64,000 bases of DNA from UBA4615 sp964399635 (GCA_964399635.1 CAYNRU010000041.1:119932-183931), one strand, 5' to 3'; counted from the first letter of the stretch, positions 29,698 through 38,627 are shown. Made by a program: numbers and translations. Notes: generated by a model from the sequence alone, not told the origin.

Positions 29698-30231
29698 TTA
29701 CTTCTTCTTCTTGGGGGCGATGATCATGATCATCTGCCGGCCTTCGAGCTTGGGCATGGACTCCACCTGCCCGACCCCTTCGAGGTCGGTGCGGATCCGC
29801 TCGAGCAGCCGGATGCCGAACTCCTGGTGGGCCATCTCGCGCCCGCGGTAGCGCAGCGTGATCTTGGCCTTGTCGCCTTCATCGAGGAAGCGGTTCAGGT
29901 TGCGCAGCTTGACGGCGTAGTCGGCATCGTCGGTTCCAGGCCGGAACTTGACTTCCTTGACCTGGATGATCTTCTGCTTCAACCGCGCGTCGTGGGCACG
30001 CTTCTGTTCCTGGTACTTGAACTTCCCGTAGTCCATCAGCCGCGCCACCGGCGGCATGGCGGTGGGCGCGATCTCCACCAGGTCGACATCGGCCTCTTCC
30101 GCCATCCGCATCGCATCGCGGGTGGCGACGATACCCAGCGGCTGGTTGTCGACGCCCATCAGGCGAAGCTCCGGGACATTGATCTCGCCGTTGATCCGGT
30201 GAGGCCTTTCGCGCTCGTTCGCAGTAGCTAT
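29698..30231 (-). CDS. infC: Translation initiation factor IF-3 (AUA start codon)
   Basis: IF-3 binds the 30S subunit and checks the start codon. With an ATA start at 30231-30229 the protein has 177 residues and begins ATANERERPHRINGEI, matching the family N-terminus (RINGEI, ELRLMGVD). An ATG at 30159 would remove this conserved part. GGAG lies about 10 bases before the ATA. Rare start codons are known for infC in proteobacteria (AUU in E. coli), where they allow IF-3 to repress its own translation. The C-domain includes KEVKFRPGTDDADY and ends in a KKKK tail. An out-of-frame ATG-ACA-GCA-TAG mini-cistron overlaps the ATA. Confidence 0.93.
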   Translation of the reverse strand: MATANERERPHRINGEINVPELRLMGVDNQPLGIVATRDAMRMAEEADVDLVEIAPTAMPPVARLMDYGKFKYQEQKRAHDARLKQKIIQVKEVKFRPGTDDADYAVKLRNLNRFLDEGDKAKITLRYRGREMAHQEFGIRLLERIRTDLEGVGQVESMPKLEGRQMIMIIAPKKKK

Positions 30232-30305
30232 GCTGTCATCTCCGATGTCTGGGGTTCAATGCGGAACGCGCGGCCGCACGCCGGGAAGCCTCGCGAAGAT
30301 ACCTG

Positions 30306-32225
30306 TCAGCGGGCCTGGGCCCGCCGGTCGGCGACATCGTCGGAGAGGCGCCGGCTGAATGCGTCAAGGGGCATCACACCCAGATCGACGCCTCCGCGTG
30401 CGCGAACGGCAACCTGCTCAGCTTGCCGCTCCTTTTCGCCAACGATGAGCAGATAGGGAAGCTTTTGCAAGCTGTGCTCGCGGATCTTATACGCGATCTT
30501 CTCGTTCCGCAAATCGGACTGCACCCTAAACCCTTGTTTTTTCAGTGCTTGTGCAACGTCCCTGGCATAGGGCGCATGCGCCTCGGTGATGCTCATCACC
30601 ACCGCCTGAACCGGCGCCAGCCAGGACGGGAAAGCCCCGGCATGGTTCTCGATCAGGATGCCGATGAAGCGCTCGAGCGAGCCCACGATCGCCCGGTGCA
30701 GCATGACCGGGTGGCGGCGGGTGTTGTCCTCGGCGACGTATTCGGCGCCCAGGCGCTGCGGCATGAAGAAGTCGACCTGCATCGTGCCGCACTGCCAGTG
30801 ACGCCCGAGCGCGTCGCGCAGCGTGTACTCGATCTTGGGCCCGTAGAACGCGCCGTCGCCCTGGGCGATCGTGAACTCCACGCCGGATCGGCGCAGCGAC
30901 TCCATCACCGCGAACTCCGCCTTGTCCCAGAGCTCGTCGCTGCCCACGCGCTTGTCGGGGCGCGTGGCCACCTTGTAGAGAATGTCGGTGAAGCCGAAGT
31001 CGCGGTAGACCTCGTGCAGCAGCGCGGTATACGCGATGCACTCCTCCAGGATCTGGTCCTCGGTGCAGAAGATGTGGCCGTCGTCCTGCACGAAACCGCG
31101 CACGCGCATGATCCCGTGCAGCGCGCCCGAGGGCTCGTTGCGATGGCAGGCGCCGAACTCGCCGTATCGCAGCGGCAGGTCCCGGTAGCTGCGCAGGTCG
31201 CTGTTGAAGACCTGGACGTGTCCCGGACAGTTCATCGGCTTGACCGCGTAATCGCGGTTCTCGGAGGCCGTCGTGAACATGTGGTCCTTGTAGTTCTCCC
31301 AGTGCCCGGACTTCTCCCACAGCGTGCGGTCGAGCACCTGCGGGCAACGGATCTCCTGGTAGCCGTGATCCTCGTAGACCCGCCGCATGTACTGCTCGAC
31401 CTGCTGCCACAACTGCCAGCCCCTGGGATGCCAGAACACCATGCCGGGCGCGTCGTCCTGCAGATGGAACAGATCGAGCTGCTTGCCGAGCTTGCGGTGG
31501 TCGCGCTTCTCGGCTTCCTCGAGCATGTGCAGGTAGGCGTCCTGGTCTTCCTTGCGGGCCCACGCCGTGCCGTAGATGCGCTGGAGCATCTCGTTGCGGG
31601 AATCGCCGCGCCAGTAGGCGCCGGCGAGCTTCATCAGCTTGAAGACCTTGAGCTTGCCGGTGGACGGGACATGCGGGCCCCGGCACAGGTCGACGAAGGT
31701 GCCCTCGCGGTACAGGCCGATCGACTGGTCGGCCGGGATCGAGGCGATGATCTCGGCCTTGTACCGCTCACCGATCGACTCGAAGAACGACACCGCGTCG
31801 TCGCGTCGCCACTCCTCGCGGGTGATCCGCTCGTCCTTCTTCGCGAGCTCGGTCATCCTGGCCTCGATCGCGGCGAGGTCGTCGGGTGTGAAGGGTCGCC
31901 TGTACGAGAAGTCGTAGTAGAAGCCGTTGTCGATCACCGGGCCGATGGTCACCTGCGCGTCGGGGAAGAGCTCCTTGACCGCATAGGCGAGCAGGTGCGC
32001 CGTGGAGTGCCGGATCACCTCGAGGCCATCGGGGTCCCTGTCGGTGACGATGGCGAGTTGCGCGTCGTGCTCGATGCGGTACGAAGTGTCGACGAGGGTA
32101 CCGTCGACCCGGCCGGCGAGCGCGGCCTTGGCCAGGCCCGGGCCGATGGCCGCGGCGACCTCGGCGACCGTGGGCGGCGCGGGAAATTCACGAACCGAGC
32201 CATCGGGCAGGGAAATACGGGTCAC
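30306..32225 (-). CDS. thrS: Threonyl-tRNA synthetase
   Basis: Charges tRNA-Thr. The 639-residue protein has an N-terminal TGS domain (1-60), an editing domain with the HSTAHLL histidines near residue 73 and the YREGTFVDLCRGPH segment near 170, and a class II core. CPGHVQVF supplies the zinc cysteine, RYGEFGACHRNEPSGALHGIMRVRGF contains motif 2, and GSLERFIGILIENHAG is motif 3. The anticodon-binding domain covers the last 100 residues. The start is GTG at 32225 with AGGA upstream. A terminator hairpin lies 63 bases before the start. Confidence 0.96.
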   Translation of the reverse strand: MTRISLPDGSVREFPAPPTVAEVAAAIGPGLAKAALAGRVDGTLVDTSYRIEHDAQLAIVTDRDPDGLEVIRHSTAHLLAYAVKELFPDAQVTIGPVIDNGFYYDFSYRRPFTPDDLAAIEARMTELAKKDERITREEWRRDDAVSFFESIGERYKAEIIASIPADQSIGLYREGTFVDLCRGPHVPSTGKLKVFKLMKLAGAYWRGDSRNEMLQRIYGTAWARKEDQDAYLHMLEEAEKRDHRKLGKQLDLFHLQDDAPGMVFWHPRGWQLWQQVEQYMRRVYEDHGYQEIRCPQVLDRTLWEKSGHWENYKDHMFTTASENRDYAVKPMNCPGHVQVFNSDLRSYRDLPLRYGEFGACHRNEPSGALHGIMRVRGFVQDDGHIFCTEDQILEECIAYTALLHEVYRDFGFTDILYKVATRPDKRVGSDELWDKAEFAVMESLRRSGVEFTIAQGDGAFYGPKIEYTLRDALGRHWQCGTMQVDFFMPQRLGAEYVAEDNTRRHPVMLHRAIVGSLERFIGILIENHAGAFPSWLAPVQAVVMSITEAHAPYARDVAQALKKQGFRVQSDLRNEKIAYKIREHSLQKLPYLLIVGEKERQAEQVAVRARGGVDLGVMPLDAFSRRLSDDVADRRAQAR

Positions 32226-32707
32226 GATCGAATCCTGTGGTCGGAGCGTAGAGCGGGGGGCTAGCTGGGCGCGCGATGGCGCCGGAGAAAAAAAAAGTGC
32301 GGCCGAGCCGCACTTTCCTGGAAACGATGCACGTGCGAATCAGGACTGTCGTTACCGGCAGGGCGTAGTTCGGACGGCGATGTGCGCAGCGGCGGACCGC
32401 ATGTGGGTTCCCGGTGTGTGTTGGCGGGCGCGATGGGACTGGAGCCTGCTGATGCCAGGATGATGCGGTCTGCAGCCGGAAGCCGTCAACCCCGAGCGGC
32501 CCTCCGAACACCGCGCTTCATGGGAGCCGTCCCGGGGGGTGGTTCCGGGGGGGTGATCACGGGCTTGAGCCCCGGCAGACGCCGACGATCCGACTTGACG
32601 CACCTGTCACACGACGCCCTGCCCGGCATGCCGGCTGGCGCGGAACGCCGGACAACGGTACCTTCGCGCAGAAGGCGGCGCGTGTCGCGAACGGGGACGG
32701 AGGAGCG
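32226..32707. other. 482-base intergenic region between divergent thrS and the DUF1800 gene
   Basis: No gene or RNA is recognised apart from the terminator hairpin at 32288-32316 oriented toward thrS. The rest is GC-rich, with short open frames that lack family resemblance. It should contain the promoters of both thrS and the DUF1800 gene; an AGGAG ribosome site for the latter is at about 32701. Confidence 0.6.
32288..32316 (-). terminator. Terminator hairpin in the thrS upstream region (possible attenuator)
   Basis: A 10-bp perfect stem (32294-32303 with 32307-32316, loop CGA) followed on the minus strand by nine T residues: a textbook intrinsic terminator. No gene upstream on the minus strand needs it, and thrS starts 63 bases later, so it may be a leader attenuator for thrS or the leftover terminator of a lost gene. 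Confidence 0.8.
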
Positions 32708-34354
32708 ATGGTCGATGGGATCGACGTGCGGCGGCGCCGGGCTCTGGCCGCCGCGCCCGCGAGCCTCGCCGCGCTGGCGGCATGCTCGTCGCCCGGTCCG
32801 ATTGCGACGCATGCAGGGACCGGTGGCGGGGCCGGCTCGGGCGCGCGGCAGCCGCCCGCCGGCGGCACACCCACGGCTTCGGCGCAGCGCGCAACGAACG
32901 CGACCGAGCCGGCGTTCGCCCGGCACCTGCTGAACCGCTTCGGCTACGGGCCGCGGCCGGGCGAGGTCGAGCGCCTGTGCGACCAGGGCGCCGGCGCCTG
33001 GCTCGACGCCCAGCTCGATCCCACCCCCTTCGATCCGCCTGCCGAGCTCGCCGCTGCGCTGTCCGCGCTGCCCACACAATCAGGGACGCACCCCGCGACG
33101 CTCGCTGCATTTGCCCGGCTGCAGGCCGACGTGCTGCGCACCGGCATCACGGACGCGGACCGGGAGACTGCCCGGCGCGAGCTCACGCAACTGGTCACGA
33201 CAGTGCAGGGCGAGGCCCGTCGGGCGAGGCTGCTGCGTGCGCTGAACGGCGAGCGCCCGCTCGAGGAATCGCTGGTCGAGTTCTGGTTCAACCACTTCAA
33301 CGTGTTCGCAGGCAAGGAGACGGTGCGGGTGACGGTCGGCTACTACGAGCGCGAGGCGATCCGGCCCTACGTGCTCGGCCGGTTCCGTGACCTGCTCGGC
33401 GCCACCGCCAGGCACCCGGCGATGCTCAACTACCTGGACAACTGGCAGAGCGTCGCGGACGGATTCCGCTTCCCCGCCGGGCTGCAGACCGTGGGCGGCT
33501 TCCGGCTGCCGCGCGGGCCGAACGAGAACTTCGCCCGCGAGCTGCTCGAGTTGCACACCCTGGGGGTGGAGGCCGGCTACACCCAGGCCGACGTGTCCGA
33601 GCTGGCCCGCGTGTTCACCGGCTGGTCCTTCGATCGCCGCGATCCCGGCGCGACGCACGCATTCCGCTTCTACGCGGCGCGCCACGACGGACGCGCGAAG
33701 ACGGTGCTGGGTCGGGAGGTGCCGGGCGGCGGCATCGCCGAGGGCCAATGGGCGCTCGACCTGCTCGCCCGCCATCCGTCGACCGCGCGGCGCGTCGCGC
33801 GGCGCCTCGCCGTCGCCTACGTGGCCGACGCGCCGCCACCATCGCTGGTGGACCGGCTGGCCGCGCGCTATCTCGACACCGACGGCGATCTGCGCGAGGT
33901 CGTGCGCGCGCTGGCGACAAGCCCCGAGTTCGCCGATCCCGCGGTGCGCGGCGGCAAGTTCAAGACCCCGTATCAGTACGTGGTGTCGGCCGTGCGCGCG
34001 GTGGGTGCGACGCCGGCCGACACGCGGCCGCTGGCCGCGGCCTGCGCCCGGATGGGCATGCCGATCTACGGCTGCCCGACCCCGGACGGCTGGAAGGACA
34101 CCCGCGACGCCTGGCTCAATGCCGATGCGCTGCGCCAGCGGGTCGATTTCGCGGTGGCGCTCGCACACAGCCTGCCGCCGCGGGCGCCCGCCGCGATGCC
34201 GGCCTCCATGCACCCCGACGCGGCGCTCTCGATGCTGCCGGAGCCGGTGGCGGGCGCGCTCGGACCGGCCACGCGCGCGGCGCTGCCGTCGGTGCCCGCC
34301 GGCGGCGAACGGCTGGCGATGGCGCTGGCCAGCCCCGACTTCATGAGGCGCTGA
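32708..34354 (+). CDS. DUF1800 family lipoprotein
   Basis: A 548-residue protein starting with RRRR followed by a hydrophobic stretch and lipobox LAAC (Cys near residue 26), so likely a lipoprotein. The body matches DUF1800 (HLLNRFGYGPRPGEVERL, FWFNHFNVFAGKE, RPYVLGRFRDLLGATARHPAML, NENFARELLELHTLGV, ARVFTGWSF, and KFKTPYQYVVSAVRA). These proteins of unknown function are almost always paired with a DUF1501 gene, as here four bases downstream. AGGAG precedes the ATG. Confidence 0.9.
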   Translation: MVDGIDVRRRRALAAAPASLAALAACSSPGPIATHAGTGGGAGSGARQPPAGGTPTASAQRATNATEPAFARHLLNRFGYGPRPGEVERLCDQGAGAWLDAQLDPTPFDPPAELAAALSALPTQSGTHPATLAAFARLQADVLRTGITDADRETARRELTQLVTTVQGEARRARLLRALNGERPLEESLVEFWFNHFNVFAGKETVRVTVGYYEREAIRPYVLGRFRDLLGATARHPAMLNYLDNWQSVADGFRFPAGLQTVGGFRLPRGPNENFARELLELHTLGVEAGYTQADVSELARVFTGWSFDRRDPGATHAFRFYAARHDGRAKTVLGREVPGGGIAEGQWALDLLARHPSTARRVARRLAVAYVADAPPPSLVDRLAARYLDTDGDLREVVRALATSPEFADPAVRGGKFKTPYQYVVSAVRAVGATPADTRPLAAACARMGMPIYGCPTPDGWKDTRDAWLNADALRQRVDFAVALAHSLPPRAPAAMPASMHPDAALSMLPEPVAGALGPATRAALPSVPAGGERLAMALASPDFMRR

Positions 34355-34358
34355 CGCG

Positions 34359-35642
34359 ATGGACGATCCTTGCACCCCGACCGCGCAGACCTGCAGGCAG
34401 GCCAGTGCCGGCCGGCGCGGTGTGCTCGCCCGCGGGGCGGGCCTGGGCCTGGCTGCGGCCGCCGGCCTGGCCGGCCGGTCCGCAGCTGTGATCGCGCGGC
34501 CGGCCGCCGACACCCGGCTGGTGGTGGTGATGCTGCGCGGCGCCGTCGACGGCCTGAGCGTGGTCGTGCCGCACGGCGACCCCGAGTACGCGAGGCTGCG
34601 CGCGGAGATCGCGATCGCACCGCCCGGGCAGCCCGACGGCGCGTTGCCGCTCGACGGGCTCTTCGGACTGCACCCGGCGCTCGGGCCGCTGCTTCCGCTG
34701 TGGGCCGGGCGACGGCTCGCGTTCGTGCACGCCAGCGGCTCGCACGACCCGACGCGCTCGCACTTTGACGCGCAGGACCACATGGAGACCGCGACGCCGG
34801 GGCGTCGGTCGATACCCGACGGATGGCTGAACCGGCTGCTGGGCGAGCTCGGCGGCCCGGTGCCGGATGCGGGCGTGCGCGGCGTGAACCTCGGGCCGGC
34901 GATGCCCAGGATCCTGGTCGGGGCCTCGCAGGTGGCTGCGTTGCCGAGCGGTCCGACCCCGCCTGTGGCAGGCGTCTCGCCGATGCTCGCGTCGGCGCTC
35001 GACCGCGTGTACGCGGCCGATCCCGATGCGGCCGGCGCGTGGTCGGCCTTGCGCGACACGCAGCGAGCGATGGCGCTGGCCGGCGTCGACGGCATGGATG
35101 CGGGCATCGCGCCGGGGGCGGTGCCGCTGGCGGCGCTCGAGCGCGACGCAGCGCGGCTCGGTCGCCTCATGCGCGGCGAGCCGGCGCTGCGCGCGGCGTT
35201 CTTTTCGGTGGGCGGCTGGGACACGCACGTCGCGCAGGGTGGCGCCCGCGGGCAGCTTGCGCTTCGGCTCGGTGCGCTCGCCCGGGGCCTCGACGCGCTC
35301 GCGCGCGGCATGGGCGATCGCTTCGACGACACGCTGGTGCTGGTGATGTCGGAGTTCGGCCGCACCGCGCGCCAGAACGGTACCCAGGGCACCGACCACG
35401 GCCACGGCAACGCGATGTGGCTGCTCGGCGGGGCGGCTGCCGGCGGTCGCGTGCTCGGCGCCTGGCCTGGGCTGGATGGGTCGGCCCTGCACGAGGGACG
35501 CGACCTGGCGGTCACCACCGACTTCCGCCAGGTGATCGCCGAAGTGCTCGAGCGCCACCTGCGACTCGATGACCGCGCGATCGCACGGGTGCTGCCCGAC
35601 GGCGCGGGGCCGGGCGGACGGCCGGGCGTGGTCAGGGGCTGA
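34359..35642 (+). CDS. DUF1501 family Tat-exported protein
   Basis: A 427-residue partner of the DUF1800 protein. Its N-terminus has a Tat-like RRGVLARGAGLGLAAAAGLAG signal (about 20-45). The body shows the alkaline-phosphatase/sulfatase-like DUF1501 pattern: LVVVMLRGAVDGLSVVVPHGDP, SHFDAQDHMETATPG, FFSVGGWDTHVAQGG, and LVLVMSEFGRTARQNGTQGTDHGHGN. The function is not established. The 4-base spacing makes the two an operon. Confidence 0.9.
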   Translation: MDDPCTPTAQTCRQASAGRRGVLARGAGLGLAAAAGLAGRSAAVIARPAADTRLVVVMLRGAVDGLSVVVPHGDPEYARLRAEIAIAPPGQPDGALPLDGLFGLHPALGPLLPLWAGRRLAFVHASGSHDPTRSHFDAQDHMETATPGRRSIPDGWLNRLLGELGGPVPDAGVRGVNLGPAMPRILVGASQVAALPSGPTPPVAGVSPMLASALDRVYAADPDAAGAWSALRDTQRAMALAGVDGMDAGIAPGAVPLAALERDAARLGRLMRGEPALRAAFFSVGGWDTHVAQGGARGQLALRLGALARGLDALARGMGDRFDDTLVLVMSEFGRTARQNGTQGTDHGHGNAMWLLGGAAAGGRVLGAWPGLDGSALHEGRDLAVTTDFRQVIAEVLERHLRLDDRAIARVLPDGAGPGGRPGVVRG

Positions 35643-35671
35643 GCCGCGGCGGGCGGGCCGCCCGCCGCGGC
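35643..35671. repeat. Perfect 29-base GC palindrome between convergent genes
   Basis: Fourteen bases on each side of a single central G (at 35657) are exactly complementary and contain only G and C. It lies immediately after the DUF1501 stop and before the 3' end of the convergent monooxygenase gene, so a bidirectional transcription-stopping hairpin is the simplest reading, although there is no T tract. Confidence 0.7.
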
Positions 35672-35737
35672 GCCCTGCCCGGCGCTCGTCGCGGGCGCTG
35701 TCGGCCCGGACCGGACCGGGGCGGGCGGCGGCCCGGC

Positions 35738-37540
35738 TCAGCGCGTGTGGTGGGTCGGTGCCAGCGCGTACACCGGCGTCGGCAGGCCTTCCTTGCGGGC
35801 CTTCAGCTGCAGCGACAGGAACTGCGAGTAGTGCCGAGACTGGTGGAGGTTGCCGCCGTGGATCCACAGGTTGGACACCTGGGTCGGCTTCCACATGTTG
35901 CGCAGCTCGCCCTCCCAAGGGCCGGGGTCCTTGGGCGTGTCGGAGCCCAGGCCCCAGACCTTGCCGACGCGGTCAGCGACCTCCGGCGAGATCAGGTCGG
36001 CCAGCCAGCTGTTCATCGAGCCGTAGCCGGTCGCGTAGACGATGAGGTCGGCCGGCAGCTCGGTGCCGTCCGACAGCGTGACCGAGCGCGGGTTGATCCG
36101 CTCGATCGTGACGCCGCTGCGCAGCTTGATGCTGCCGTCGGCCACGAGCTCGGACGCGCCCACGTCGATGTAGTAGCCGGAGCCGCGCCGCAGGTACTTC
36201 ATGAACAGGCCCGAGCCATCGACGCCGAAATCGAGCATGAAGCCGGCCTTCTCGAGCCGCGCGTACAGGTCGGCATCGCGCTTCTTCATCTCGTCGTAGA
36301 CCGGCACCTGCAGCGGCGCCATGATCTTGTAGGGAACCGAGGCGAAGGTCAGGTCGGCCTTGTCGGTCGTGACGCCCGCCTTCACGGCCGCCTCCGAGTA
36401 CAGGCCGCCGAGGGCGAGCTCCATCAGCGAGTCCGACGGCGCGATGTGCGTCGAGCTGCGCTGGATCATGGTGACGTCGGCACCGTTCTCCCAGAGCGCC
36501 GCGCAGATGTCGTGGGACGAGTTGTTGGAGCCGAGCACCACGCAGCGCTTGCCCTTGTAGGCCTCCGGGCCCGGATGCCCGCTGGAATGGTGCTGCTCGC
36601 CCTGGAAGGTCTCGGCACCGGGGATCTTCGGCACGCTCGGATAGCCGGATACGCCGAGCGCAAACACCAGTTGCGTGGGGCGCAGCACGATCTCCTTGCC
36701 GCCGCGCTCGACGACCACCTCCCAGGTCTGGGTCGCGTCGTCGAACCGGGCCTTCTTCGCGGTCGTGCCTCCCCAGTAGTTGAGCTCCATCACCTTGGTG
36801 TACATCTCGAGCCAGTCGCCGATCTTGTCCTTAGGCGCGAACACCGGCCAGTGATCGGGAAAGGGCAGATAGGGCAGGTGGTCGTACCAGACCGGGTCGT
36901 GCAGGCACAGGCTCTTGTAGCGCTTGCGCCAGGAGTCGCCGGCGCGCTCGTTCTTCTCGACGATGATCGTCGGCACGCCGAGCCGGCGCAGCCTGGCGCC
37001 GAGCGCAATGCCGCCCTGCCCGCCGCCGATGATCACGACATAGGGCTGCTCGGTGAAGCCGAGCGTCGCGGCCTCGTGTTCGCGCTCCTCCAGCCATGTG
37101 CGGCGCCCGGGATGCACGCCGTGCTCGGCGCCCTTGATGCGCTGCGTGCCGGTACGCTCCTCGAAGCCCTTGAGCTCGGTCATGGTCGTGAGCAGCGTCC
37201 AGGCCTTGCCGTCCTGCAGGCGCAGGTGGCCGCGACCGCGGGAAAGCGCCGTCTCGAAGGTGAACCACGCGTCGATCACGCCGCCTGCCTCGGTGGCCTC
37301 GCCCTCGATCGCGAACCCGCTCGGACGGGTATCGGCGAGGCGCGCCTCGAGCATCGCGCGGATCGCGTCGGGGCCCTCCTGGGTGCTGATGTTCCAGGTG
37401 AAGCTCACCAGGTCGCGCCAGTAGCAGTCGGGCGCGAACATCCCGAGCGCGGCGTCGATGTCGCCCCGCTCGAGCACCGTGGCGAAGTTGGCCAGCCAGG
37501 CGCTCGCGAGTTGCGTCGAGTGGGTGGACAGGTCGGTCAT
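35738..37540 (-). CDS. NAD(P)/FAD-dependent monooxygenase with N-terminal NTF2-like domain
   Basis: A 600-residue protein. Residues 1-135 look like a SnoaL/NTF2-type domain (DIDAALGMFAPDCYWRDLV). The FAD motif VIIGGGQGGIALGARL follows at about 169-184, then RAGDSWRKRYKSLCLHDP, a second nucleotide motif CVVLGSNNSSHDIC, and the ATGYGSM segment typical of flavin monooxygenases. FQGEQHHSSGH resembles the flavin-monooxygenase (BVMO-like) fingerprint. The substrate is unknown. The start at 37540 has GAGGAGA about 8 bases upstream. It stands alone between DUF1501 and tRNA-Val. Confidence 0.87.
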   Translation of the reverse strand: MTDLSTHSTQLASAWLANFATVLERGDIDAALGMFAPDCYWRDLVSFTWNISTQEGPDAIRAMLEARLADTRPSGFAIEGEATEAGGVIDAWFTFETALSRGRGHLRLQDGKAWTLLTTMTELKGFEERTGTQRIKGAEHGVHPGRRTWLEEREHEAATLGFTEQPYVVIIGGGQGGIALGARLRRLGVPTIIVEKNERAGDSWRKRYKSLCLHDPVWYDHLPYLPFPDHWPVFAPKDKIGDWLEMYTKVMELNYWGGTTAKKARFDDATQTWEVVVERGGKEIVLRPTQLVFALGVSGYPSVPKIPGAETFQGEQHHSSGHPGPEAYKGKRCVVLGSNNSSHDICAALWENGADVTMIQRSSTHIAPSDSLMELALGGLYSEAAVKAGVTTDKADLTFASVPYKIMAPLQVPVYDEMKKRDADLYARLEKAGFMLDFGVDGSGLFMKYLRRGSGYYIDVGASELVADGSIKLRSGVTIERINPRSVTLSDGTELPADLIVYATGYGSMNSWLADLISPEVADRVGKVWGLGSDTPKDPGPWEGELRNMWKPTQVSNLWIHGGNLHQSRHYSQFLSLQLKARKEGLPTPVYALAPTHHTR

Positions 37541-37895
37541 CGCGTGTCTCCTCGTGTGGGTGTATCCCGCATCGCGGCGTGGCCTGTTGCTGCGCCGGCG
37601 CGCAGAATCATCTGTCGTGATCGTGCCCAAGCCGAGGGCTTGCGCAAATCGAGTCTGCCAGCCCACCCCCGACCGGTCAAACACCCGGGTCTGCTGTCGG
37701 GCCGGGGCATTTGGTATCGATCCGGTCGCGTCGCGTCGATGGGCCTGGCGCAAGACGCCACGCGGCGCTGCAGGGCGGCGCAGGGGCATCGACTGCCCGA
37801 GCGCCGGCATTCGCAGGGGCCACGCCCGCACGCTCCTCGCAACGCATCCCGAACGCGACCCGACCGGCACGTTCTCGCCGGCCCGAGAATGCGAA
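37541..37895. other. 355-base intergenic stretch between monooxygenase and tRNA-Val terminator
   Basis: No gene or RNA recognised. It should hold the monooxygenase promoter. The part at about 37740-37860 is very GC-rich; no clean repeats were found. Confidence 0.5.
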
Positions 37896-37928
37896 AAGCC
37901 CGAGCAAATCGGTGATTTGCTCGGGCTT
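37894..37928 (-). terminator. Intrinsic terminator after tRNA-Val
   Basis: A perfect 15-bp inverted repeat (37896-37910 with 37914-37928, loop ACC on the minus strand) followed by TTTT on the minus strand, six bases past the tRNA 3' end. Confidence 0.9.
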
Positions 37929-37933
37929 GTAAT

Positions 37934-38010
37934 TGGTAGGCGCGATTGGACTCGAACCAACGACCCCCACCATGTCAAGGTGGTGCTCTAACCAGCTGAG
38001 CTACGCGCCT
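37934..38010 (-). tRNA. tRNA-Val (anticodon GAC)
   Basis: A 77-base cloverleaf on the minus strand with encoded CCA. Acceptor stem AGGCGCG pairs with CGCGCCT; anticodon arm CCACC-TTGACAT-GGTGG gives anticodon GAC; T-arm contains GTTCGAGTC. Confidence 0.95.
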
Positions 38011-38021
38011 GCGAATCGATG

Positions 38022-38050
38022 ATCATAGCAAACCAGCGACGGGCTGTCGA
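38022..38050 (-). promoter_or_regulatory. tRNA-Val promoter
   Basis: On the minus strand TCGACA (38050-38045), a 17-base spacer and TATGAT (38027-38022) form a near-consensus sigma-70 promoter, placed about a dozen bases before the tRNA 5' end. Confidence 0.75.
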
Positions 38051-38198
38051 ACCGCCGCCCGTCGATTCAGGGACTTGCGAGCGCTTGGTGATGCGCAGCG
38101 TCATGGGTGGCCCGATGCAGGCCTGCGCCCGGCGCGCTGCGCGCGATCGGCTATGCTCGTGGGCGAAGCGCCCGCCGGGCGCCGCGACTGGACCCGAT

Positions 38199-38594
38199 TT
38201 GGATTCCGACAGCCCGTTCAAGAGCCGCGGCGGCCCGACCCGTCTGCTGGGCGCGTTCCGGTACTCGTTCGCCGGTCTGCGCTCTGCGTTTCGCGCCGAG
38301 GCTGCTTTCCGCCAGGAGCTCGCGCTGTGCGCGGTGGCGGTGCCGCTCGCGCTGTGGCTGCCGGTGACGCCGCTGGAGCGGCTGCTGATGATCGGCTCGC
38401 TGGCGTTGGTGCTGGTGGTGGAGCTGCTCAACTCGGCGATCGAGGCGCTGGTCGACCGGATCGGGCTCGAGCGCAACCCGCTGTCCAGGCGCGCCAAGGA
38501 CCTGGGCAGTGCCGCCGTGATGCTGACGCTCATGCTGGCCGGCGCGACCTGGCTCACGCTGCTGTGGCCGCTGATCCGGACGTGGGCGCAGTGA
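38199..38594 (+). CDS. dgkA: Diacylglycerol kinase DgkA
   Basis: A small inner-membrane kinase that recycles diacylglycerol to phosphatidic acid. With a TTG start at 38199 it has 131 residues beginning MDSDSPFKS, as in related proteins, followed by RYSFAGLRSAF and three membrane helices (about 40-55, 61-80 and 103-128). The catalytic pattern Glu75, Asn78, Glu82 (VVELLNSAIEALVDR) keeps E. coli spacing. The frame is open further upstream and offers ATG starts, but these add 30-50 residues unlike the family. The start is the least certain part. Confidence 0.88.
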   Translation: MDSDSPFKSRGGPTRLLGAFRYSFAGLRSAFRAEAAFRQELALCAVAVPLALWLPVTPLERLLMIGSLALVLVVELLNSAIEALVDRIGLERNPLSRRAKDLGSAAVMLTLMLAGATWLTLLWPLIRTWAQ

Positions 38595-38627
38595 TCGCGC
38601 GGCGCAGGCGGCGGCGGGCGGGCGGCC

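Noticed and set aside
32330..32511. T-box riboswitch or a tRNA in the thrS upstream region
   Set aside because: No T-box sequence, anticodon-like specifier loop or cloverleaf could be formed; only the terminator hairpin is solid.
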